Shown in pieces: positions 1-6,910 of a stretch of DNA of 22,692 nt (its first letter is position 1; the number at the start of each line of letters is the position of its first letter). The DNA comes from CAZNLH01 sp964573995 (lineage in GTDB: Bacteria > Gemmatimonadota > CAZMKB01 > CAZNLH01), in assembly GCA_964573995.1 (NCBI GenBank), contig CAZNLH010000035.1, forward strand, positions 1 through 22,692, read 5' to 3'. The notes under the pieces are model-generated. The model had not been told where the DNA came from, ran no database searches, and saw only the letters and a list, made by a program, of their open reading frames with translations. The position numbers and the translations under genes are program-made.

Positions 1-115
1 TCTCCGCCTGATACCTCACGTTCAACCAGGTTATCAGCACCAAACCGGCCACAAGGGGCGCAAGGATTGAAACAGCCATCTTCAGGGCGAGGTTTTTTCC
101 TGAATAAAGGGACAT
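1..115 (-). CDS. Methyl-accepting chemotaxis protein, N-terminal fragment (cut by window edge)
   Basis: Only the first 38 codons are inside the window. The ATG at 115-113 has a strong Shine-Dalgarno (AAGGGAGG, 5-6 nt upstream). The peptide starts with a short polar stretch (MSLYSGKNLALKM) followed by a hydrophobic segment of about 18 residues (AVSILAPLVAGLVLITWL), which fits the first transmembrane helix of a chemoreceptor or histidine kinase. No receptor signalling domain is visible, so the MCP call rests on position: it follows two cheW genes and a cheR on the same strand, where the receptor normally sits. In a Wsp-like arrangement it would be the WspA-type receptor. A 71-nt spacer with a strong stem-loop separates it from cheW. 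A membrane sensor kinase is the main alternative. Confidence 0.6.
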   Translation of the reverse strand, partial: MSLYSGKNLALKMAVSILAPLVAGLVLITWLNVRYQAE

Positions 116-162
116 TTTTTCCTCCCTTGAGATTGATAGACGATTACTCATCAAACACCATT

Positions 163-185
163 CACCGGTGGTGCAACCACCGGTG
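163..185 (-). other. Perfect stem-loop between cheW and the receptor gene
   Basis: A 10-bp perfect inverted repeat (CACCGGTGGT / ACCACCGGTG) with a 3-nt loop begins directly after the cheW stop codon (189-187) and ends 47 nt before the receptor start codon. It contains the 8-bp palindrome CACCGGTG twice. On the coding strand no clear U-run follows, so it does not read as a classical intrinsic terminator. It could be a partial attenuator, an mRNA-stabilising 3' hairpin or a protein-binding palindrome. Confidence 0.6.
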
Positions 186-186
186 G

Positions 187-705
187 TCACTGGCCGGTCA
201 ATGAACGGACCGCTTCACTCGCAAGTATCTCTTTCCAGGCTATGACTATCAGTATATCCCTTCCGGTCTTCACCTCGCCCCTTATGTATTCCGCCAAAAT
301 TCCATTCGCCGTTGCGACTGGCGGCTGTATGTCGGATGGGTTCACATCGAGGGCCTCCCCGATGCCATCGACCAGTATTCCCACCTTTTCTCCATCGATC
401 TCAGTAATGATCAGCCTGGACTCCCCGGTAACCTTGCCGCTTTTCAATCCCAATAGATTATGGATATCGAGTACCGACATGATCTCCCCCCTCAGGTTCG
501 TGACGCCCGCCACGAGGCCCGGTGCCCTCGGGATCTTTGTAACGTCACCGAGACGCACCACCTCGCTTACATCATGGATATCCACGCCGTACAATTCATC
601 CCCCAACACGAAGGTGACCAGCCGGGATCGTTCCTCTTCCTCCCTCGTGTTGGATTCCCCCCATATCAATCCCTCCACCTCCTCTTTCTCCCCGGCTCTC
701 ATCAT
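187..705 (-). CDS. CheW-like chemosensory adaptor protein (172 aa)
   Basis: A cytoplasmic adaptor that would link a chemoreceptor to a CheA-type kinase. The CheW fold spans about residues 28-165: first strand RLVTFVLGDELYGVDI, then the hallmark NLRG at 70-73 (receptor and kinase interface) followed by EIMSVLDI, then a second half with RLIITEI and VGILVDGI. An acidic N-terminal extension of about 27 residues precedes the domain. The ATG at 705-703 was chosen because GGGAAGGA stands just upstream; a TTG in the same frame at 756 would add 17 residues but has no ribosome-binding site. It follows the other cheW after a 129-nt spacer. Having two CheWs in one operon matches the WspB/WspD pair, but which is which cannot be told from sequence. 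Confidence 0.9.
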   Translation of the reverse strand: MMRAGEKEEVEGLIWGESNTREEEERSRLVTFVLGDELYGVDIHDVSEVVRLGDVTKIPRAPGLVAGVTNLRGEIMSVLDIHNLLGLKSGKVTGESRLIITEIDGEKVGILVDGIGEALDVNPSDIQPPVATANGILAEYIRGEVKTGRDILIVIAWKEILASEAVRSLTGQ

Positions 706-834
706 TTCCTTCCCTCGTTGATCAGGTCCCACCGTCCAAGTGGACAGGGCATCCAACTCCGATGGAAATCACGGTTACACACGGCCAGCCAGGACAATAA
801 TAGTTCACAAACCGACGCGGTATCCTGTGAAACC

Positions 835-1275
835 TCACGCCCCGGCCCTTGATAGAACGACTTCTTCATCCCGGCTCAGGAGTTTCTCGAGTTCGACGAT
901 GAGTATCACCCCTTCTCCCAACCTACCGATTCCATAGAGATAACGGGCCTCTTCCATAAGGTCGCCCGGCGGCTCTATTTCCTTCTCACTCAGAGAGACC
1001 ACATTGTCGACACTATCTACCACTATGCCCACGACCATCCCCTGAAACCGGCAGATGATGATCCGACTCGATGCACCCGGATCCGTCTCCGTTAGTCCGA
1101 ACCTCTCACGAAGGCCGACCAGGGGTATCACCCTGCCGCGTAGGCGGATGACCCCCTTCATGAACCCCGCAGTATTCGGGACGGATGTTATCTCACCCAT
1201 CCGGACGACCTCGAATACCCCCCGGATGTCAATGGCGTATGCCTGTTCAGCAACCTGGAATCGCAAGAAAGTCAT
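835..1275 (-). CDS. CheW-like chemosensory adaptor protein (146 aa)
   Basis: A compact, single-domain CheW with almost no extension: the domain starts at residue 1 (TFLRFQVAEQAYAIDI) and carries RLRG at 44-47 in place of the usual NLRG, followed by RVIPLVGL. Later strands include RIIICRFQGMVVGIVVDSV. The ATG at 1275 overlaps the TGA of cheR by the ATGA arrangement (1275-1272), so translation is probably coupled to CheR. It is distinct from the second CheW downstream, which has an acidic N-terminal extension, so the two probably serve different receptor or kinase partners. It acts in the cytoplasm at the receptor array. Confidence 0.9.
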   Translation of the reverse strand: MTFLRFQVAEQAYAIDIRGVFEVVRMGEITSVPNTAGFMKGVIRLRGRVIPLVGLRERFGLTETDPGASSRIIICRFQGMVVGIVVDSVDNVVSLSEKEIEPPGDLMEEARYLYGIGRLGEGVILIVELEKLLSRDEEVVLSRAGA

Positions 1276-2786
1276 CTTCTTGATTGCAACCTCTCAATAT
1301 TGGCCCGGGAGATATCTGAAAGGGCCTTCGCATTGAACCCACCACTGAAGGATATTATTCCCCTGGGAGACTCATCGGCCAGGATCTCAACGGTGTTCTT
1401 GTACTCACGAAGCGCTTCTTCCCACTGACCTTCTCCTTCATGGATTACACCTAACAAAAACCGTGCCATAGGGAATTTGCCATCCAGGTAAAGGGCCTTC
1501 CGTAGACGGACCTTCGCTCCTTTATAATCACCCTCCTCGAAGGATATCAACCCGAACAGGCAATGAGCCGGTGCAAATAACGGGTCCACCTGTAGGATGT
1601 GCTCCAGCCGTTCCTTCGCCTCCTTGAGACGTCCCTGCCGAGTATCTACCTCAGCCGCAAGGCAGTGGGCTTCGGCCGAATCGGGCTTGAGCGCCAGGGC
1701 CTCCTTGACCAGGAGATGCGCACTTGCGTAATCCTCTCTCTGAATGCATACCCTTATCCCCTCCATCACATCGTCCACATCCCCTTTGTCTTCCTTCCTG
1801 CTTCTACTCCTCGACTCGTCCGCGACGTCGAGTGAATTCCCTGAAGGTGCCTTAATCACATCCCTCCCGGGGACAACTTTCCGATGGTGAATCAGCCTCT
1901 CTCTTCCATGCTCACTGGAGTCCTCCCCTCCCTTCCGGTAATATACCGCATCGCCCCATGTCTTCATCTCGAACTGGTCGGTAAAGAACTGCGGGCTCTC
2001 AGAGCCTCCCATGAACAGGTAACCCCCGTCGATGAGGCTCTCGTAGAGCCTGTTTATCACGCCCAGTATCGAGTCCAATTTGAAATATATCAGCACATTA
2101 CGGCAGAATATGATATCGACTCCCGACGGGTAGGGGGGTTCCCATATATTCAGGAAATCGAACTGAACCATCCCCTTGATCTTGTCCTTGATGCGATAAC
2201 GTCCACCGTCCCGGGATTCCTCCACGAAATATTCCTCGAGGTGCCCGGCACTAACCCGGCGGACCGCGTTCCTGGAATAGGATCCTCGCCGAGCCGCGTC
2301 AAGGGCCCCGGCACTGATGTCCGTGGCATAGATCCTTATGTCCCACTCACGTGTATCCCTCATAACATCCATGACCGAGATCGCTATCGAATATGCCTCC
2401 TCCCCTGTCGAGCAGCCCGCGGACCATATCTTAATGGCCGGGACGCCCGATTCCACCCCGGATTGTCGACTCTTCCTATCTATTATCTCGGGGAGCACCT
2501 CCTCCCGAAGGACCTGGAAATGTGATTCATTCCTGAAAAAATAAGTATGGCCAACCGTAATGAGATTCAGCAGTTCCTTCAGTTCGTCCTCGCCACCGGG
2601 GCGTGACATCAAGTAGAGGAGATAAGCGTCTCCCGACTCCAGGCCCCACGAAGCAGCCCGCTCCCTGACGGCATCCTCCAGCACCTTCACGTCGTGACCC
2701 TTGAAATACAGGCCCGAACGATCGGCGATAAACCGTTGGAATCGGTCGGAGAGTCCTGTTGAAAGTTGGATGCCCTCGGCAGTCAT
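1272..2786 (-). CDS. CheR-type chemoreceptor methyltransferase with C-terminal TPR repeats (504 aa)
   Basis: Predicted to use S-adenosylmethionine to methylate receptor glutamates and set adaptation. Residues 10-75 are the all-alpha CheR_N domain. HTYFFRNESHF (80-90) is the family signature. IWSAGCSTGEEAYS (120-133) is SAM motif I, YATDIS (153-158) follows, and DIIFCRNVLIYF (224-235) and GGYLFMGGSES (254-264) complete the fold. A charged linker leads to about three TPRs (residues ~335-470), giving 504 aa against about 280 for plain CheR. This CheR-TPR form is typical of WspC, FrzF and PilK-like systems. The ATG at 2786 has AAAGGGA upstream; a TTG at 2840 would overlap the upstream stop but has a weaker signal. 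Its own stop overlaps the next cheW. Confidence 0.92.
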   Translation of the reverse strand: MTAEGIQLSTGLSDRFQRFIADRSGLYFKGHDVKVLEDAVRERAASWGLESGDAYLLYLMSRPGGEDELKELLNLITVGHTYFFRNESHFQVLREEVLPEIIDRKSRQSGVESGVPAIKIWSAGCSTGEEAYSIAISVMDVMRDTREWDIRIYATDISAGALDAARRGSYSRNAVRRVSAGHLEEYFVEESRDGGRYRIKDKIKGMVQFDFLNIWEPPYPSGVDIIFCRNVLIYFKLDSILGVINRLYESLIDGGYLFMGGSESPQFFTDQFEMKTWGDAVYYRKGGEDSSEHGRERLIHHRKVVPGRDVIKAPSGNSLDVADESRSRSRKEDKGDVDDVMEGIRVCIQREDYASAHLLVKEALALKPDSAEAHCLAAEVDTRQGRLKEAKERLEHILQVDPLFAPAHCLFGLISFEEGDYKGAKVRLRKALYLDGKFPMARFLLGVIHEGEGQWEEALREYKNTVEILADESPRGIISFSGGFNAKALSDISRANIERLQSRR

Positions 2787-2836
2787 TTTTCCCTTTCTTT
2801 CCTTGTCAAGAGGCGATGCCCCTGTTCTCAAAGGGC

Positions 2837-3766
2837 TCAATTGTCATGAATGACAACACTATTCCTCCCCTCTCTCTTTGCCTCGTACAGGCCACCATCC
2901 GCCAACGAGATGAGGTCGTCGATACGTTCTACTGCAGAGGTAGGATAGGTACACACTCCGATCGAAACGGTGATGGAGTGATCACCGGCACCTTTGAACC
3001 TGTGTCTCTCGATCAGTCGCCTAATCTTTTCCGATACACTTCTCGCCGTATCACCGGATGCCATCGGGAGGAGGAGCACGAACTCCTCGCCCCCATATCT
3101 CGCAACGATGTCATGGCTGCGGAGGTTTCCCGTTATCAGAGAAGCGATTTCAGTCAAGATCACGTCTCCCTGCAGGTGGCCAAAGTTGTCGTTGACCTCC
3201 TTGAAGTGATCGACGTCGATAATCACCAGGGCAAGGGGCAGGTGATAACGCACGGCCCTCTCGAATTCCCTCTCGAGTATCTCGAAGAAGTAGCGGCGGT
3301 TGTAGAGCCCTGTAAGATCGTCCGTGATGGAGAGCCTGCGATACCGCTCGTTGGCCTCTTTCAATTCGTCCTGGAGACGTTTTATCTTCAGGTGCACGCG
3401 AACCCTAGCGATAAGTTCACTCTCGTCGAAAGGTTTCGTGACGTAATCGCTTGCCCCAGATTCCAGTCCCTTCACCTTCTTTTCCACCGATTCCTCAGCG
3501 GTCAGCATAATGACCGGGATGTCAAAGTAGGCCGGATTCGCCTTAATCTCCTTTAAAAATGTGAATCCATCCATCTCAGGCATCAGTACATCACAGAGGA
3601 TGAGGTCGATCGAGTGCTTCGAAAGGATCTCAAGTGCATCTCTACCGTTCTCGGCCTCGAGTACCTTATTGAACCCCTGCTTCTTGGCAGCCAGGAGGGT
3701 CACCTTGATATACTCGCGGATAGTAGGTGAGTCGTCTACTATCAGAATATTCGCCCTTGCCTTCAC
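2837..3766 (-). CDS. Response regulator with GGDEF output domain, WspR/PleD-like diguanylate cyclase (309 aa)
   Basis: Predicted to make cyclic di-GMP from two GTP when phosphorylated. The receiver spans residues 5-122: acidic pair D11/D12, phospho-acceptor D59 (LILCDVLMPEMDG), T89 and K111 are all present. Residues 126-145 (LKIKRLQDELKEANERYRRL) form a short coiled-coil stalk like that of WspR. The GGDEF domain (146-309) has DDLTGLYNRR, an intact GGEEF active loop (225-229) and an RSHD inhibitory I-site (216-219) exactly five residues ahead of it, so product inhibition is expected. The GTG at 3766 was chosen because GGAAGG lies 4 nt upstream and the receiver begins there; the frame stays open to 3883 without homology. 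It is the first gene of the operon, 50 nt before cheR, behind a sigma-54 type promoter. Confidence 0.92.
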   Translation of the reverse strand: MKARANILIVDDSPTIREYIKVTLLAAKKQGFNKVLEAENGRDALEILSKHSIDLILCDVLMPEMDGFTFLKEIKANPAYFDIPVIMLTAEESVEKKVKGLESGASDYVTKPFDESELIARVRVHLKIKRLQDELKEANERYRRLSITDDLTGLYNRRYFFEILEREFERAVRYHLPLALVIIDVDHFKEVNDNFGHLQGDVILTEIASLITGNLRSHDIVARYGGEEFVLLLPMASGDTARSVSEKIRRLIERHRFKGAGDHSITVSIGVCTYPTSAVERIDDLISLADGGLYEAKREGRNSVVIHDN

Positions 3767-3818
3767 TATGCCTTCCACCGAGAGACTTTGACGTGTGTCA
3801 GGGAATATCCTACAGATA

Positions 3819-3834
3819 AGCAAGAGTGGTGCCA
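3819..3834 (-). promoter_or_regulatory. Sigma-54 (RpoN) type promoter of the chemosensory operon
   Basis: The minus strand reads TGGCAC-CACTC-TTGCT, matching the -24/-12 consensus TGGCAC-N5-TTGCW with the required GG-N10-GC spacing. The -12 element is at 3823-3819, so transcription would begin near 3808 and leave a leader of about 40 nt before the GTG at 3766. If real, expression needs an AAA+ enhancer-binding activator. No competing sigma-70 box is evident in the gap. Confidence 0.75.
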
Positions 3835-3877
3835 GATGAGGTGATAGGAGTCCGTGGATGGAGGAAAAACCAGGGGG

Positions 3878-3903
3878 GGCCATGGGCAGGTCTCTGGATG
3901 GCC
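3878..3903. promoter_or_regulatory. Possible enhancer-binding site (inverted repeat) upstream of the sigma-54 promoter
   Basis: GGCCAT at 3878-3883 and ATGGCC at 3898-3903 form a perfect 6-bp inverted repeat with a 14-bp spacer. Its centre lies about 80 bp upstream of the predicted start site, in the range where sigma-54 activators often bind. A 6-bp repeat can arise by chance in this G-rich stretch. Confidence 0.3.
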
Positions 3904-3951
3904 AAGAACCGGGATAGGGGGTGGATGAAAAGTCGGAGGGGGATTAAAAAG

Positions 3952-4042
<91 letters not shown>

Positions 4043-4248
4043 GCGAGCAATCTAGTCTAACGATGCTAAAAAAGTCTTCTCTCTTAGGTAATGACTATGT
4101 TCCTAACGTGCCATGGATATCAAATTTCACATCGAGTGGGCGCCGGGTCGCGAAATACCCCATTTAGACAATAACCGCCTCCTGGACCCTTGACGAAGTC
4201 CATTCCAAGCAACCTTGAACGGCCAAGAATAACAACCAGTGTCTATTA

Positions 4249-4334
4249 TGGCGGAGGGCGAGGGATTCGAACCCCCAAGGGCTTTCACCCGGCGGATTTC
4301 AAGTCCGCTGCCTTACCGTTAGGACTAGCCCTCC
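4249..4334 (-). tRNA. tRNA-Ser(UGA)
   Basis: An 86-nt class II tRNA. The acceptor GGAGGGC (4334-4328) pairs with GCCCTCC (4259-4253), followed by G and encoded CCA (4251-4249). The anticodon stem GCGGA/TCCGC encloses the loop CTTGAAA with anticodon TGA, reading UCA and probably UCG. A long variable arm is present. It is on the same strand as tRNA-Ser(GCU), 206 nt upstream of it, and has its own promoter. Confidence 0.97.
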
Positions 4335-4398
4335 GGAGACGTAGTTCTATAAAGGTCCCCTTGACCCATCACAGGACCCGTGCCTGCCTGTGGATTAT

Positions 4399-4427
4399 AG
4401 TCTAACCGATTGATGTCCCCGTGTCAA
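4399..4427 (-). promoter_or_regulatory. Sigma-70 type promoter of tRNA-Ser(UGA)
   Basis: The minus strand has TTGACA (4427-4422), a 17-nt spacer and TAGACT (4404-4399), running into ATAAT. The start site would fall near 4392, about 58 nt before the mature tRNA. The segment GTTAGACTA recurs upstream of the other tRNA-Ser, which supports its being functional. Confidence 0.55.
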
Positions 4428-4547
4428 TTACTCGTTCATTGGGGTGCGATCCATCGCTTAAGAGTTCAACTCCTCACATCCTGTGTCTCATAACACGGTG
4501 TCTTGTCCCGGAACTCTCTTGTCCATGCCACAATCCACCCTCCCTTC

Positions 4548-5258
4548 TCATTCTCTTCCCTTCTTCATTGTAAAGACGAACTGGTAGTTGTACCTGAGGG
4601 GGGCCAAACAGGATAATTTCAGGAGGACACGCTCTATCATCCCCAACACCTTGAAGTTCTTAAATATTGGAGGTCCGAAATCTTTCTTGACCGATACCAC
4701 GCTGAAGCCATGAGTGATCAGCATCCGGGTCCACTCTTCCAGCGTGAGGCTCTCTTCAATAATCTGCCCGGTCCCACGAAAAAGACCGACCTTTCTTGGC
4801 CAAAACCGAGAATTCGGGACGGAGATCCTCAACAATCCACCATCCCTCATGACGCGGGAAATTTGAACTATACCGTTCTCCGGATATTCGAAGTGCTCCA
4901 AGGATCCGTAACCCACCACGCAATGAAATGACCTGGACTTAAACGGCAAGTGCTCTCCATCCCCCTGTACCAGCCGGGACGAGGGCGAGTTCAATCGAGA
5001 CTGGAACAGGGCGTTCTGGGAGATGTCGATACCGACTGAAACTATGCCTTCATCTTCTGCCGCCTTCATCAGAAAGCCGGTGCCGCACCCCACGTCCAGG
5101 ATCTTCATGCCGGGCGTAATAATCCCCCGGATGGACCTAATAAATAATCGGTAGTCCCTGCCGCTCTTCCTATTAAGGATAGCCCTGGGGTGATATTCTG
5201 TATCATAATAATGCCTTATGTCTCTCTTGGTTGGTTGGTGTATTCTGTATTTTTCCAC
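4548..5258 (-). CDS. Class I SAM-dependent methyltransferase (236 aa)
   Basis: A soluble Rossmann-fold methyltransferase of the Methyltransf_11 (UbiE/COQ5-like) type. The SAM-binding motif I is KILDVGCGTGF (52-62), followed by the acidic loop VGIDIS (75-80), motif II VQGDGEHLPF and the post-motif CVVGYGSLEHF, with a typical DGGLLRISVPN strand. The substrate cannot be read from sequence; similar proteins modify sugars, quinones or small metabolites. The GTG at 5258 is preceded by AAGGTGG at a good distance. It is monocistronic, divergent from the GT4 glycosyltransferase gene across a 357-nt gap, which hints weakly at a glycan or lipid substrate. Confidence 0.85.
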   Translation of the reverse strand: MEKYRIHQPTKRDIRHYYDTEYHPRAILNRKSGRDYRLFIRSIRGIITPGMKILDVGCGTGFLMKAAEDEGIVSVGIDISQNALFQSRLNSPSSRLVQGDGEHLPFKSRSFHCVVGYGSLEHFEYPENGIVQISRVMRDGGLLRISVPNSRFWPRKVGLFRGTGQIIEESLTLEEWTRMLITHGFSVVSVKKDFGPPIFKNFKVLGMIERVLLKLSCLAPLRYNYQFVFTMKKGRE

Positions 5259-5615
5259 TGGGCCACCTTAGAAAAGGTCTTATCGTCCCCGCTCTAAGCC
5301 TTGACAGTAAAACTATCTTACCCTATGTCCCTGTCAATATCACTTCCATCCCGGTATGACAGTCGATCTCCAAACTACCGGACAAATCGGCCCGAGAGGA
5401 TTGATGACGTCCAATCCATCATAGTGTGTCATGGTGAAAATATTTTCCAAGATTAATAATTGGGCATTCCGGGTTGTCTAAGACCTCCCCTTTATCATTT
5501 TCTCTTTACAACTTCTCCGCCGTGCAATATGAATTAGTATATTATTCATGGCTCAAACCGCAAGAATTCTCAGCCATACCGTACCAGGTCAAACGAGGAG
5601 AGTCAGGGACAAGAA
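5259..5615. other. Divergent intergenic region between the methyltransferase and GT4 genes
   Basis: There is no convincing reading frame in these 357 nt. The stretch is AT-richer than its neighbours. It contains an inverted pair TTGACAG (5301-5307) / CTGTCAA (5331-5337); the right arm, read leftwards, gives TTGACA with a weak TAGTTT 16 nt on, a possible methyltransferase promoter. A separate plus-strand promoter candidate lies at 5505-5533. No RNA gene was recognised. Confidence 0.5.
5505..5533 (+). promoter_or_regulatory. Candidate sigma-70 promoter of the GT4 gene
   Basis: TTTACA (5505-5510), a 17-nt spacer and TATGAA (5528-5533). The -35 box matches 5/6 and the -10 box 4/6 of consensus. 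The predicted leader would be about 75 nt. The region is AT-rich, so chance matches are easy. Confidence 0.3.
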
Positions 5616-6818
5616 ATGAGAGTCCTCTTTATCGTAACGGCCTACAAGCGTAGCGAGCGCGATGTTATCACGCCGTGGATGACGGAGACTATCCTGGAGT
5701 TGAAAAAGAGGGGAATCGATGTCGAGGTCTTCGCTCCCTCGTATAGGGGCCTCGGCGATCAGACGGTCGACGGCATAAGGATAAGGAGGTTTAGGTATTT
5801 CCCTTCGAGATGGGAGTCCCTGACACACGATCAGGCCACACCGGACAGGATAGAGGGGGGATGGTACTTCAAGGTCCTGGTCGTCTTCTACCTGATCGGC
5901 GGCGTGGCTGGTATCATCAGGCTCATCCGGAAGGAACGCTATGACATCTTTCAGGTCCACTGGCCGTTTCCAAATTTTATATTCGCATACGTTGGCAAGA
6001 TCTTCACAGGATCCAAGATCGTCTCTTCATTTCACGGAGTCGGATTGAGGTGGGTGAAGAATAAACTTCCCTTCCTCCGACCGTTCCTGTGGTGGATAAT
6101 AGGGAATTCGGACGCGGTCACGGCCAATACCCCCACGACCGCTGGTGAGATACGTTCGATCAAAGAAACCGATGTCGAGGTCATCCCCTATTCCATAGGA
6201 TTGAAGGGATGCGGAGAGGGAGAATCCATCCCTGTTGCAAGCGGCACCGGCGGCAACAATATACTGTTCGTCGGCAGGCTCGTAGAGAGAAAGGGCGCCG
6301 ATTACCTTGTGAGAGCGGTAAAGAGGGTCGCGGAAAGGTGCGACGTTGATCTATTCATCGTGGGCGAGGGACCAAGGAGGGGGGAATTGGAGAACCTGTC
6401 GAGGGAATTGGGGATTGAGGACCTGGTTCACTTCACGGGCTTCGTGGAGCAGGAGCGGTTGGTGGAATACTTCAGGGATTGCACCTTGTTCGTACTCCCC
6501 GCTATTTACGACCGGAGGGGGGATACGGAGGGACAAGGAGTGGTGATAGTGGAGGCCATGAGTTTCGGGAAACCCGTGGTGGCCTCAAAGGTCGGGGGGA
6601 TCGTCGATGTAGTAAGGGACGGGGAGACAGGGATACTAGTCGAGGAGAAGGATGAAAAGGCACTGGCAGAAGCGATCTTTGCCCTATTAGAGGACCCTTC
6701 GCTGGCGCGCGAGATGGGAGACAGAGGATACCGACTCTACAGGGAACTCTATGGTTGGGAATCGATTTCAGTTAGGTGGTCCTCGCTGTACGAGAGGGTG
6801 ATGGGCGGAGATGGCTGA
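5616..6818 (+). CDS. GT4 family glycosyltransferase (400 aa)
   Basis: A GT-B fold retaining glycosyltransferase that would move a sugar from a nucleotide-sugar donor onto a glycan or lipid acceptor on the cytoplasmic face. The N-terminal Rossmann half (1-200) has RVLFIVTAYKRSERDVITPW and FHGVGLRW. The C-terminal half (215-400) has ILFVGRLVERKGADYLV, then LFIVGEGPRRGELE, and an intact EX7E donor-binding motif (E305, E313) in EGQGVVIVEAMSFGKPVVAS. Hydrophobic segments near 87-101 and 152-162 suggest membrane association, as usual for the family. The ATG at 5616 has AGGGAC upstream. It stands alone on the plus strand, convergent with the TPR gene, 3 kb from the main glycan cluster. Confidence 0.92.
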   Translation: MRVLFIVTAYKRSERDVITPWMTETILELKKRGIDVEVFAPSYRGLGDQTVDGIRIRRFRYFPSRWESLTHDQATPDRIEGGWYFKVLVVFYLIGGVAGIIRLIRKERYDIFQVHWPFPNFIFAYVGKIFTGSKIVSSFHGVGLRWVKNKLPFLRPFLWWIIGNSDAVTANTPTTAGEIRSIKETDVEVIPYSIGLKGCGEGESIPVASGTGGNNILFVGRLVERKGADYLVRAVKRVAERCDVDLFIVGEGPRRGELENLSRELGIEDLVHFTGFVEQERLVEYFRDCTLFVLPAIYDRRGDTEGQGVVIVEAMSFGKPVVASKVGGIVDVVRDGETGILVEEKDEKALAEAIFALLEDPSLAREMGDRGYRLYRELYGWESISVRWSSLYERVMGGDG

Positions 6819-6910
6819 GCCGCTCCTACACGGCACACTCACCTCTAGACGAAATACCGGTTGAGTCCCGGCAATAAGTGACGGATCCCTAAAAACGTTA
6901 CCCTTCGCGT

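Noticed and set aside
242..852. Plus-strand open frames opposite the first cheW gene
   Set aside because: They lie antisense to a gene with clear CheW motifs and show no recognisable domain.
1884..2525. 213-codon plus-strand frame opposite cheR
   Set aside because: Antisense to the conserved CheR catalytic domain; its composition follows the complementary codons and it has no motif.
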